A DNA stretch of 64,000 nt from CAVTQY01 sp963736975 (GTDB lineage: Bacteria; Pseudomonadota; Alphaproteobacteria; Acetobacterales; Acetobacteraceae), in contig CAVTQY010000001.1 of assembly GCA_963736975.1 (NCBI GenBank), positions 62,001 through 126,000 on the forward strand, written 5' to 3'. Shown here piece after piece: positions 43,774 through 51,404 of this stretch. The position numbers were made by a program, and so were the translations under genes. Each line of letters starts with the position of its first letter. The stretch's first letter is position 1. Below the pieces are notes generated by a model that saw only the letters and a list, made by a program, of their open reading frames with translations, had not been told where the DNA came from and did not search any database.

Positions 43774-44726
43774 TCAGCGTGAACCGGCTCGCGTTGCCGT
43801 TGGTCTCGTCGCTCCGTACCGACGCCGAGAGCCTGCGGATTGCCGTGAGGCACGGTGAGCACGGCGAAACAATCATCGATGCCGGTGCCGCGCAGCCGGG
43901 CGGCATCGCGGCGGGCGTGCGGATCGCCGAAATCTGCATGGGCGGGCTCGGCGCGGTGCGGGTGTTTGCCGATGCGACTACGCCGCGGTGGCCCTGGTCG
44001 GTGTCGGTAGCCAGCAGCCAGCCGGTGCTGGGCTGCCTTGCCAGCCAGTATGCCGGATGGAGCCTGTCGCACGGCGAGAAGCCGGATGCGTTCTTCGCGC
44101 TCGGTTCCGGGCCAGCGCGCGCGCTGGCGCGGAAGGAGAAACTATTCGCCGAACTGGATTACGCCGATGCGGCCGAGGATGCAGTGTTGGTGCTGGAAAG
44201 CGGGCACCCGCCGCCGCCGGCTTTGCTCGCCTGTATTGCGCAGGAGTGCGGCGTGGCGCCGCGGCGGCTGGCCGTGATTTATGCGCCGACGCAGAGCCTG
44301 ACCGGCAGCGTTCAGGTGGTGGCGCGCGTGCTGGAAGTGGCGCTGCACAAGGCGCACGAGCTGCACTTCCCACTCGCCCGCATCATCGACGGCATGGGCG
44401 TCGCGCCGTTGCCGCCGCCGCATCCGGATTTCGTCACCGCGATGGGCCGTACGAACGATGCGATCATCTTCGCCGGACGCGTGCACCTATACGTCACTGG
44501 CGCGGCTGTTGAAGCGCGCGGATTGGCGGAGGCGCTGCCGGCCTGCGGCTCGCGCGATTATGGCCGGCCTTTTGCCGATGTCTTCCGCGCCTTCAAGGGT
44601 GATTTCTACGCCATCGATCCGATGCTGTTCAGCCCGGCCGAGGTGCTGGTCACCGCGTTGGAGACGGGCGAGACCTTTCGCGCGGGCCGCATCGATCACG
44701 CATTGCTGCAAGCCTCCTTCGGCTGA
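43770..44726 (+). CDS. mch: Methenyl-H4MPT cyclohydrolase
   Basis: A 318-residue cytoplasmic enzyme that hydrolyses methenyl-H4MPT to formyl-H4MPT. It carries PGGIAAGVRIAEICMGGLGA, YAGWSLSHGEKPDAFFALGS, GPARALARKEKLFAELDY and YAPTQSLTGSVQVVARVLEV, all family motifs; length is normal. It is coupled to the previous gene by ATGA. The product feeds the FhcABCD complex encoded on the opposite strand. Confidence 0.93.
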   Translation: MISVNRLALPLVSSLRTDAESLRIAVRHGEHGETIIDAGAAQPGGIAAGVRIAEICMGGLGAVRVFADATTPRWPWSVSVASSQPVLGCLASQYAGWSLSHGEKPDAFFALGSGPARALARKEKLFAELDYADAAEDAVLVLESGHPPPPALLACIAQECGVAPRRLAVIYAPTQSLTGSVQVVARVLEVALHKAHELHFPLARIIDGMGVAPLPPPHPDFVTAMGRTNDAIIFAGRVHLYVTGAAVEARGLAEALPACGSRDYGRPFADVFRAFKGDFYAIDPMLFSPAEVLVTALETGETFRAGRIDHALLQASFG

Positions 44727-44728
44727 CG

Positions 44729-45614
44729 GTGCGCGCCCCGCGCATCTTGTTGGCGATTGACGGGACCGACTGGCACGCGCGGGCCCTGCTGCGGGCTTTT
44801 GCGGCCCGCGGTGCAGAGGCGCGGGGAGTACGGCTCGGCGCGTGCGTGTTCGAACACGGCCAGCCCGCACGGTTTGCGCATCCCCGGATTTGCCGATGCC
44901 CTGCCCGATGCGGTGCTGGTGCGCGCGATCTCCGGCGGCAGCTTCGAGGAAGTGACACGGCGGCTTGGTATCCTGCACGCGATGCGGGAGCTTGGCGTGC
45001 CGGTGTGGAACGATGCACGCGCTATAGAGCGCTGTGTGGACAAGTCCACCACCAGCTTCTTGCTCGCCAAAGCGGATGTCCCGACGCCGCCGACCTGGAC
45101 GGTCGAAGGGCTCGACGCCGCGCGGACGATCGTCGAGCGGGAGACACGGCATGGCAGGCTGGTGCTGAAACCGCTGTTCGGCTCACAAGGGCGCGGGCTG
45201 CGATTGGTTGAGCGTGTGGAGGATCTGCCGGCGGTAGAAACGGTCGCCGGTGTTTACTACCTGCAGCGGTATATCCCACCGACCGGCGCGGTGTTTCGCG
45301 ATCAGCGGCTGTTCGTGTGCGGTGCGGAAGTGATCGCGGCGATGACGCGGCGCTCGGACCATTGGATCACCAATATCGGACGCGGCGCCGCTGCGGATGC
45401 CCTCACTCCAACTCCGCAGACCGCGGAGCTTGCCTTGCGTGCGGCGGCAAGCGTAGGCGCCGAGTTTGCCGGGGTCGATCTGCTGTGCGATGGCGCCGGC
45501 CAAAGCTGCGTGCTGGAGGTGAACAGCATGCCCGCCTGGCGCGGGGTACAGAAAGTGACCTCGTTCTCGATAGCCGACCACATCGCGGCGGCTTTGCTGC
45601 GCCGGCTTGGATGA
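44729..45614 (+). pseudogene. Second ATP-grasp (RimK-like) ligase, one +1 frameshift as read
   Basis: A RimK-type ATP-grasp ligase starting with GTG (MRAPRILLAIDGTDWHARAL). The frame runs to LGACVF and resumes one base later at TASPHGLRIPGFADALPDA, then continues through WNDARAIERCVDKSTTSFLL, LVLKPLFGSQGRGLRLVE and CVLEVNSMPAWRGVQK to the stop. The change lies on GTTCGAAC at 44848-44855. The gene is 886 bases, one over a multiple of three, so one base removed gives 294 residues with no other fault. Proteins of this branch include glutamate ligases acting on H4MPT or F420, so a role in the side-chain glutamate of the cofactor is possible. The CitG-like gene overlaps its stop (ATGA). Confidence 0.82.
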
Positions 45615-46474
45615 TCCCGCAGGCGGCGATCGAGGCCGCGTTCCGCGATGCTTGCGCCGACGAGCTGGCGGCGCCGAAGCCGGGCAACGTCCATGTCCAT
45701 GCCGCGGGTCACGGAATGACGGTTGATGATTTCCTCCGCAGCGCCGAAGCCGCGGCGCCGCTTCTGTGCCGGGCGGGGGCGCCGCTGGGCCAGCGCGTGC
45801 TGGACGCGGTGCGGGCCACGCGGGCAGCAGTTGGTCAGAACACCAATCTCGGCATCATCCTGCTGGCGGCGCCGCTGGTTATGGCCGCCGCGAGAACCGG
45901 CGCCGCGTTGCAATCCGATCTCCACGATGTGCTGGAGGAAGCGGATGTCACGGACACCGCGGTGATTTTCCGCGCCATAAAATGTGCTGCGCCGGGTGGT
46001 CTCGGCGAAGCGCCGGAGCATGACGTGCGCGGAGCCGCCAGGGTGACGCCGCGCGTCGTCATGGCCGCGGCCGTGCAGCGCGACAGCATCGCGCGTCAAT
46101 GGGCGACCGATTTTTTCGATGTGTTCGGCGGCGGGATGACTGCCTACGCCGTTGCGCGCGACCGCTGGGCGGATCGCGAGTGGGCGCCGCTGGGGGCGTA
46201 TCTGTGGTTCCTTGCCTCCATGCCAGACAGCCATATCCGGCGCAAGCACGGCGCCGCCGAAGCCGAGCGCACGCGGCAGGAGGCGAGGACGATGCGGGAC
46301 TGTCTTGCCGCGAGCGCCGAACCAAGCGCGGAGCTGCCCGCCCTGCTCGAATGGGACCGCGCCCTGAAGGCGCGCGGGGTCAATCCGGGAACCAGCGCCG
46401 ATCTGACTGTCGCGACGGTCCTGGCTTGGCGGTTGCGACGACTTCGCGACGAAAAACCGAATAAATCCCATTGA
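45611..46474 (+). CDS. CitG/MdcB-like triphosphoribosyl-dephospho-CoA synthase homologue
   Basis: A 287-residue protein of the family that makes the prosthetic-group precursor of citrate lyase and malonate decarboxylase. Visible: CADELAAPKPGNVHVHAAGH, LGQRVLDAVRATRAAVGQNT, NLGIILLAAPLVMAA and SHIRRKHGAAEAERTRQEA. No citrate lyase or malonate decarboxylase gene is near. Homologues recur in H4MPT clusters of methylotrophs, so here it probably transfers a phosphoribosyl group in cofactor synthesis, which is my inference from context. It is coupled to the ATP-grasp gene by ATGA; fae follows after 93 bases. Confidence 0.8.
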   Translation: MIPQAAIEAAFRDACADELAAPKPGNVHVHAAGHGMTVDDFLRSAEAAAPLLCRAGAPLGQRVLDAVRATRAAVGQNTNLGIILLAAPLVMAAARTGAALQSDLHDVLEEADVTDTAVIFRAIKCAAPGGLGEAPEHDVRGAARVTPRVVMAAAVQRDSIARQWATDFFDVFGGGMTAYAVARDRWADREWAPLGAYLWFLASMPDSHIRRKHGAAEAERTRQEARTMRDCLAASAEPSAELPALLEWDRALKARGVNPGTSADLTVATVLAWRLRRLRDEKPNKSH

Positions 46475-46567
46475 TCTGCCGGGCACCGTCGCGGGATAAC
46501 GCGGTGCATCCTCGGGCGTGCGCGTCCGGGGCCGGCGCCGGTGGCAATCAACGAGAGGAGACGGGGT

Positions 46568-47074
46568 ATGGCGAGCATCAACAAGGTCTGCGTGGGCGAG
46601 TCTCTGGTGGGAGAGGGCAACGAGGTCGCGCATATCGACCTGATCATGGGCCCGCGCGGGAGTGCGGTTAAATCGGCGTTCTGCCACGCGCTTACGAACA
46701 ACAAGGACGGGTTCACGTCGCTGCTGGCGGTGGTGGCGCCGAATATGCCGGCGAAGCCGAACACCGTGATGTTCAACAAGGTCACGATCAAGGGCGCCAA
46801 GCAGGCCGTGCAGATGTTCGGCCCGGCGCAGCACGCCGTCGCGAAGGCGGTCGCCGACAGCGTCGCCGAAGGCATAATCCCGCAGAGCGAGGCCGACGAC
46901 CTGTTCATCTGCGTCGGCGTGTTCATCCACTGGGATGCCAGCGACGACAAGAAGATCCAGGAGTACAACTATCGCGCCACCAAGGAGTCGATCGCGCGCG
47001 CCGTACGCGGCGAGCCCAATGCCGCCGAGGTGGTCCGCCAGCGCGATCAGGTGAAGCACCCCTTCGCGGCGTAA
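46568..47074 (+). CDS. fae: Formaldehyde-activating enzyme
   Basis: A 168-residue cytoplasmic enzyme that condenses formaldehyde with H4MPT to methylene-H4MPT, the entry step of this pathway. It starts MASINKVCVGESLVGEGNEV and keeps the active-site histidine in NEVAHIDLI (His22; His17 in the best-known enzyme), plus NKVTIKGAKQAVQMFGPAQH and SEADDLFICVGVFIHWDASD. GAGGAGAC lies about eight bases before the ATG. The 93-base gap upstream suggests its own promoter, as expected for a highly expressed protein. A hairpin at 47091-47119 follows. Confidence 0.95.
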   Translation: MASINKVCVGESLVGEGNEVAHIDLIMGPRGSAVKSAFCHALTNNKDGFTSLLAVVAPNMPAKPNTVMFNKVTIKGAKQAVQMFGPAQHAVAKAVADSVAEGIIPQSEADDLFICVGVFIHWDASDDKKIQEYNYRATKESIARAVRGEPNAAEVVRQRDQVKHPFAA

Positions 47075-47081
47075 CACACGC

Positions 47082-47807
47082 CTACCCGTTTCTCTCCCTC
47101 GCGATGAGCGGGGGAGAGAGGGCCGCTTCCAGATCCGCGGCGGTCAACGCGCCGTTATGCAAGGATGTTGCGACCAGCGCGCCGGCTGCTCCTGACGCGG
47201 CGGCTTTCGCCAGATCGTCCGCGTTCCGAACACCTCCGGCCGCATAGATTGCACGGCCGCCGGCGCGGCGAGAGATGTCGCCGATGCGGGCCAGGTCAGG
47301 ACCCGCTGTCGAGCCTACGCGCGCCAGGGTCATGACGATGATGCGCTGCGGCCAAAGGTCCGTATCGGCGAGAATTTCCGGCGGACCCTGGAACGCGTCG
47401 CCGCGAAAATCCAATGAAAGCACTACACTTGAGTGGCCGCGGAGCGATTGCAGCAGCGCCGGCGAGGTCTGGGATTCGCTACCGATCACCAGCGAGCCGG
47501 CATGGCGCGCGAGGAAACCGGCGGCGGCGGCATGAGCCATGCCATTATCGACCCACAACTCCAGCGCCGGCCAGGTTGCTTGCAACGCCGCCAATGTTGC
47601 TGCGTGATCGCCGGTATGCTCAATCGCATCGAGGTCGGCGATGTAGAGGCGGTTGAAAGCGAAGACCGTTCGCAGGCCGGCGACGACGTCGGCGGGATCG
47701 CTCGTTGGGCTGAGCGGTGTCTGGATCGGACGGTATTCGTCGCGTCGGCCGCCGTGCGCATGAACGACTTGGCCGGCCTTGAGGTCGATGACGGGAATGA
47801 TGTCCAT
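47082..47807 (-). CDS. HisA-like TIM-barrel protein of the H4MPT cluster
   Basis: A 241-residue (beta/alpha)8 protein starting MDIIPVIDLKAGQVVHAHGG, as in HisA/HisF, with YIADLDAIEHTGDH, ELWVDNGMAHAAAAGF, VVLSLDFRGDAFQGPP and IYAAGGVRNADDLAKAAASG for the phosphate-binding loops. Histidine synthesis genes are absent here, and HisA-like proteins are typical of bacterial methanopterin/methanofuran islands, so it likely handles a phosphorylated cofactor precursor; this is inference. Its ATG (47805-47807) overlaps the ATG of the divergent gene by two bases. Convergent with fae. Confidence 0.8.
   Translation of the reverse strand: MDIIPVIDLKAGQVVHAHGGRRDEYRPIQTPLSPTSDPADVVAGLRTVFAFNRLYIADLDAIEHTGDHAATLAALQATWPALELWVDNGMAHAAAAGFLARHAGSLVIGSESQTSPALLQSLRGHSSVVLSLDFRGDAFQGPPEILADTDLWPQRIIVMTLARVGSTAGPDLARIGDISRRAGGRAIYAAGGVRNADDLAKAAASGAAGALVATSLHNGALTAADLEAALSPPLIARERNG
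47091..47119. terminator. Hairpin after fae
   Basis: TCTCTCCCTCGC, a five-base loop, and GCGGGGGAGAGA pair over 12 bp with one G-U. It lies 16 bases after the fae stop and within the last codons of the convergent HisA-like gene. A U-run is absent. The stem is related in sequence to the hairpins at 34695-34720 and 6448-6470. Confidence 0.55.
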
Positions 47808-48831
47808 GGCTCGTCATAGCATCATCGGATGGGATATCGGCGGAGCGCACCTCAAGGCGGCGCGCGCCGAGGACGGGCGAATTGTCGATGTGATGCAGGT
47901 GGCGTGTCCGTTGTGGCTCGGCCTCGATCGCTTGGACGAGGCGCTGACGGCAGTGACGGCCCGGCTTGGTCCGGCGGATCGGCATGTGGCGACGATGACG
48001 GGCGAGCTGGCGGACGTGTTCGCCGATCGGGCGGAGGGTGTTGCTGTGTTGGCGGCGATGGTGGCGCGCCATGTCGCGCCGGCGGGGTTCGAGGTTTACG
48101 GCGGACGTACGGGTTTTGTGCCGTTGGAAGTCGTTGCGAACCACATCGAGGACATTGCTTCGGCGAACTGGCACGCCAGCGCCGCGCTGGTGGCGCGCCA
48201 TGTGCAGGACGCGCTGTTCTGCGACATGGGATCGACCACGACGGATATCGTGCCCGTGCGCGGAGGTATTGTTTGCGCCGCGGGTTACACGGATGCCGAG
48301 CGGCTGGCGTGTAGCGAACTGGTTTATACTGGGCTCACGCGCAGCTTCGTCATGACGCTGGGGCCGCGCGTGCCGATGCGCGGCATCTGGACGACGCTCG
48401 CCGGCGAGTATTTCGCGAATACGGCAGACGTGTATCGCGTTCTTAGCGAGCTGCCGGACGATGCCGATCAACTGCCCACCGCAGACGGCCGCGAGAAGAC
48501 GGTACCAGCCTCCATTGCCCGTCTCGCGCGCATGGTGGGACGCGATGCCGTGGCGGCGACCGCGGCGGAATGGCGTGCCCTGGCGGCGTGGCTCGCCGAG
48601 GTGCAGTTGCGGCAGATCGTCGATGGCGCCTGTCTTGTACTGTCGCGCGGCGTGCTGCCGGACGAGGCGCCGGTGATCGGTGCCGGCGTGGGAGGGCGGG
48701 TGATCGCACAGCTAGCGCAACGATTGGACCGGCGCTACGTGGATCTCGGTGAGTTGGTGGGGGCCTCGCCGGCTTGGCTGGCGTCCTGTGCGCCGGCCGT
48801 GGCGGTGGCGTTGTTGGGGGCGGCAGAATAA
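47806..48831 (+). CDS. Hydantoinase-like H4MPT-linked C1 protein (MfnF-like)
   Basis: A 341-residue protein of the ASKHA/hydantoinase-A-like group: IIGWDIGGAHLKAARAEDGR at the N-terminus (phosphate-binding), then LFCDMGSTTTDIVPVRGGIV and VIGAGVGGRVIAQLAQRL. It matches the family annotated as probable H4MPT-linked C1 transfer pathway protein, whose archaeal member MfnF joins the two halves of methanofuran. A methanofuran-forming role here fits the neighbouring MfnB- and MfnE-like genes. The ATG at 47806 lies in CCATGG shared with the divergent gene; in-frame ATGs 9 to 18 bases upstream are also possible. Its end overlaps the convergent DUF447 gene by 97 bases. Confidence 0.8.
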   Translation: MARHSIIGWDIGGAHLKAARAEDGRIVDVMQVACPLWLGLDRLDEALTAVTARLGPADRHVATMTGELADVFADRAEGVAVLAAMVARHVAPAGFEVYGGRTGFVPLEVVANHIEDIASANWHASAALVARHVQDALFCDMGSTTTDIVPVRGGIVCAAGYTDAERLACSELVYTGLTRSFVMTLGPRVPMRGIWTTLAGEYFANTADVYRVLSELPDDADQLPTADGREKTVPASIARLARMVGRDAVAATAAEWRALAAWLAEVQLRQIVDGACLVLSRGVLPDEAPVIGAGVGGRVIAQLAQRLDRRYVDLGELVGASPAWLASCAPAVAVALLGAAE

Positions 48832-49373
48832 TAATAGGCGATAGCCTGCACGAGCCACTCCCAGGCTTCGCGCTCGGCGGGGCCGGCGGTTTTCGAAACA
48901 GCGATTTCCAAATATGCCATTTCGCGCCGCACTTTCTCCTGCGGCAGCATGGATAGACGGCTCACCAATATCGCTGCCTCCACCACCGCCGCCTGCGCAC
49001 GGTTGAAGCCCTGGAACGGCGCGTGCATTTCCCGATGCACAACGCGGCAATGAAAGCGCGGGCGCTGCGGATCGTCCTCCATCGCTATCACCTCCATCTC
49101 GGCGTGGGCCAACGCGGCGGCGAGGCGAGGGGCGGCGACACGGCGTGCAGGCAGGCACGGCCAATCGCGCCGGCCAGTCAGGCAGCCGGCGAAGATGCGG
49201 ACATCGTCGGTATAGTTCGCAACCACCTGCCCCACCACACGCAGATTGTCGAGCGTGCGTGAGGGATGGAATGGTGCAACGATCCAGCCGCCCGGCTCCT
49301 CGATCAAACCGATCGGCGCGATATGCACGGCGCCATCGGCGGAAACCGTGGTCAGCACGGTCTCACGGAGCAT
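48735..49373 (-). CDS. DUF447 family protein
   Basis: A 212-residue protein starting MLRETVLTTVSADGAVHIAP, with GLIEEPGGWIVAPFHPSRTL, VVANYTDDVRIFAGCLTGRR and FHCRVVHREMHAPFQGFNRA. This is the DUF447 pattern, a flavin-reductase-like split barrel found in methanogens and in H4MPT-using bacteria. The biochemical role is unknown. Conserved sequence ends near AIAYYYSA; the final 30 residues overlap the end of the convergent MfnF-like gene and are low complexity. Its start overlaps the end of the DHPS-related gene by 11 bases. Confidence 0.75.
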   Translation of the reverse strand: MLRETVLTTVSADGAVHIAPIGLIEEPGGWIVAPFHPSRTLDNLRVVGQVVANYTDDVRIFAGCLTGRRDWPCLPARRVAAPRLAAALAHAEMEVIAMEDDPQRPRFHCRVVHREMHAPFQGFNRAQAAVVEAAILVSRLSMLPQEKVRREMAYLEIAVSKTAGPAEREAWEWLVQAIAYYYSAAPNNATATAGAQDASQAGEAPTNSPRST

Positions 49374-50782
49374 CGCCGCGCTCCGGTTTGCGCGCCTGGG
49401 CTGCGCGCAGCGTGTGACCCGCTTCGGATAGCCGCGTGGCGTCGCGCTCGGTGCGCGGGACTGCACAGCCCCAATCGAGCGGCGCGTCCTGCGCATAGCG
49501 CTTGCCCAGGGCGTAGGCGGTCTCCGCTTTCATCAGCTCGGTGCCGAGATAGAAAGCATGCGGACCGTCGTGCTGGACGTCGAGCGCCGGGAAGAACCCG
49601 AGCGCATCGCGGCCCGTCTGATGCATCCGGTTGTTGAAGATGTGCATGCCGTCGGCCGCGACCGCAATGCGATAATTCGTATCCGTGATCGCCGCGGCTT
49701 CCGCGGCCAAGTCGTCCGGCGTCACGGTATAAGGCCGGCGGTCATGGATTTGCAGCAGTCCGCCACCATAGCCGCGCGGCAGGTCCTGGTTGTCGCGGGC
49801 GGCGAACATCAGCCGGCGTGCCGCGTCGTGCTCGGCGATGGTGCGGCGCGTGTGGGGACTGACTTGCACCACCAGCACGTTGCGGATCGCCAGTTCGGAG
49901 CACACCCCGAGCAACACGGCAGTCACTCCGGCGCTGTCGGCGTCGGTAAGTTCGGTAAGATTGCCGGTGCCCATAAGAATTTCGGCCTCCGGCATTTGCC
50001 GGCGCAGCTCCGCATAGCGCAGCAGCGAGGCGGTGAAGCCGAAATGGATCGGATCGAGGATCGGATCGAGCAGGTACGGCAGGTCACGCGCTTTCGCAAG
50101 AGCTGCGGCACGCAGCAGCGAGTCCATACCGCCATGGGGGGATGGGATCAGCACGGCGGTCGCGGCGGTGCCGGCGGCGATATCGATAGTTCGACTCGGT
50201 CAGGCTCAACAGAAAATCAGCGCCCGCTTCCGCGCCGCGCCTCAGCTCCTGCGGATCGCCGGAATCGACGCTCACGGTTATGCCGTCATGTTTGAGGATG
50301 CGGATAACCTCGGGAAGGTGCGTGAACTCGGTCCCTGGTCTGCAGCCGAGATCAATCACGTCAGCACCGTCGGCACGCAGGGCGTGCGCGCGGATCAGCA
50401 ATTCGGGTGTTGACAGCTCCGCCGCCTCGACAATTTCGGCGAAGATGCGGATGTCGTAACGCGAAAGGTCGGGCGTGCGAGCTCCACGGCCCAGATAGGC
50501 CGGAAGATCGGCGATCTCATCCGGGCCACGCTCGAAACCGACCCCGAACGCTTCGGACAGACGCGTTGGATCAACGCCGGCACGACCTGGCAGCACGACC
50601 CGTGTTGCGGCCACCGGACGCGGCAGGCGTCGCAGGATGATGGGCTCGGTCATCAGCGCGGCGACTTTCACGCCGATATCGATAATCTCCCAGTCGAACC
50701 CCGTATCGCCCAGCCCGCGGAGCAGCTTGCGAAGGCGCGGTTCCGCCAGATGCCCGGTGAGGAACAGGATGCGTTCAGCCAT
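49363..50782 (-). pseudogene. Dihydropteroate synthase-related protein, one +1 frameshift as read
   Basis: A long relative of dihydropteroate synthase (the group found in methanogens and H4MPT bacteria; DUF6513 plus pterin-binding domain). The first frame runs MAERILFLTGHLAEPRLRKL to DFLLSLTES, with HALRADGADVIDLGCRPGTE and ITVSVDSGD as the pterin-binding strands. It resumes one base later at TIDIAAGTAATAVLIPSPHG and continues to the stop. The change lies in GTTCGAC (50189-50195). The span of 1420 bases is one over a multiple of three; correcting it gives 472 residues. No other fault is seen. It overlaps the MfnE-like gene by eight bases. It may make the pterin-arylamine bond of H4MPT, but this is not proven for the family. 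Confidence 0.8.
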
Positions 50783-51404
50783 CCGACCCGCATTCGCGCG
50801 CCGCCCGCAGGCGCCGACCAGCGGGGTGATCCGGGTCCAGAGCCGAAGGCATATCGTCCGGCCCGGCGATCCAGACCTCACCGGCATATGCTTCGAGGAA
50901 GGCCGGGAAGGCGGCATCGAGCACGCCATCGGCCACCAAGGCGTTCGCGTCGGTCCTCGGCTCCGTGGTTGCATGTTTAACCAGCAGCACACGCGTAGCG
51001 CCGATAGCTCGTGCGAGCCAAAGCGCGAGGCTGTCGGATGTTACGTCCCAGGAAGGCGGGATCCCGGGCGCGCCGCGCAGCGTCGGCCAGGGGCTCCAGA
51101 CGGGAATGCGGGCCTCGGCCAGCAGATCCTCGATTTCGTGCAGCGTGTCCGCGAGCGCCAGCTTGTCACTCAGTCCGGCCAGAGCGAGCCCGTGCTGTGT
51201 CATCGCCAACAACGCCATGTGATGGGCCGCGGTATCATCGAACCTCATAGGCTGTTGCGAGGTTCGCACCGCATCGGCAAACGGTCCACCGCCCGGCACC
51301 AGGACAATCCGTCCCGCGGCGGTCTCGATCGCGCGCAACCAGGGGCGAAGCAGCGGGGACAAGGCATAGCTGCCGCCCAGCCGCACCACCAGAACGGCAG
51401 TCAC
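50775..51404 (-). CDS. Amino acid kinase family protein (MfnE-like)
   Basis: A 209-residue kinase-like protein starting with GTG (VTAVLVVRLGGSYALSPLLR). The amino acid kinase fold is indicated by VRLGGSYA, IVLVPGGGPFADAVRTSQ and WDVTSDSLALWLARAIGATR, with LLVKHATTEP. In archaea MfnE phosphorylates the aminomethylfuran phosphate unit of methanofuran. The gene lies directly after the MfnB-FolB fusion with a GTGA overlap, which supports the same pathway. The symbol is not assigned because I rely on context and memory. Confidence 0.75.
   Translation of the reverse strand: MTAVLVVRLGGSYALSPLLRPWLRAIETAAGRIVLVPGGGPFADAVRTSQQPMRFDDTAAHHMALLAMTQHGLALAGLSDKLALADTLHEIEDLLAEARIPVWSPWPTLRGAPGIPPSWDVTSDSLALWLARAIGATRVLLVKHATTEPRTDANALVADGVLDAAFPAFLEAYAGEVWIAGPDDMPSALDPDHPAGRRLRAARECGSDG

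Noticed and set aside
47082..47807. Histidine biosynthesis hisA
   Set aside because: No his genes are near and the context is H4MPT; I call it HisA-like rather than hisA.
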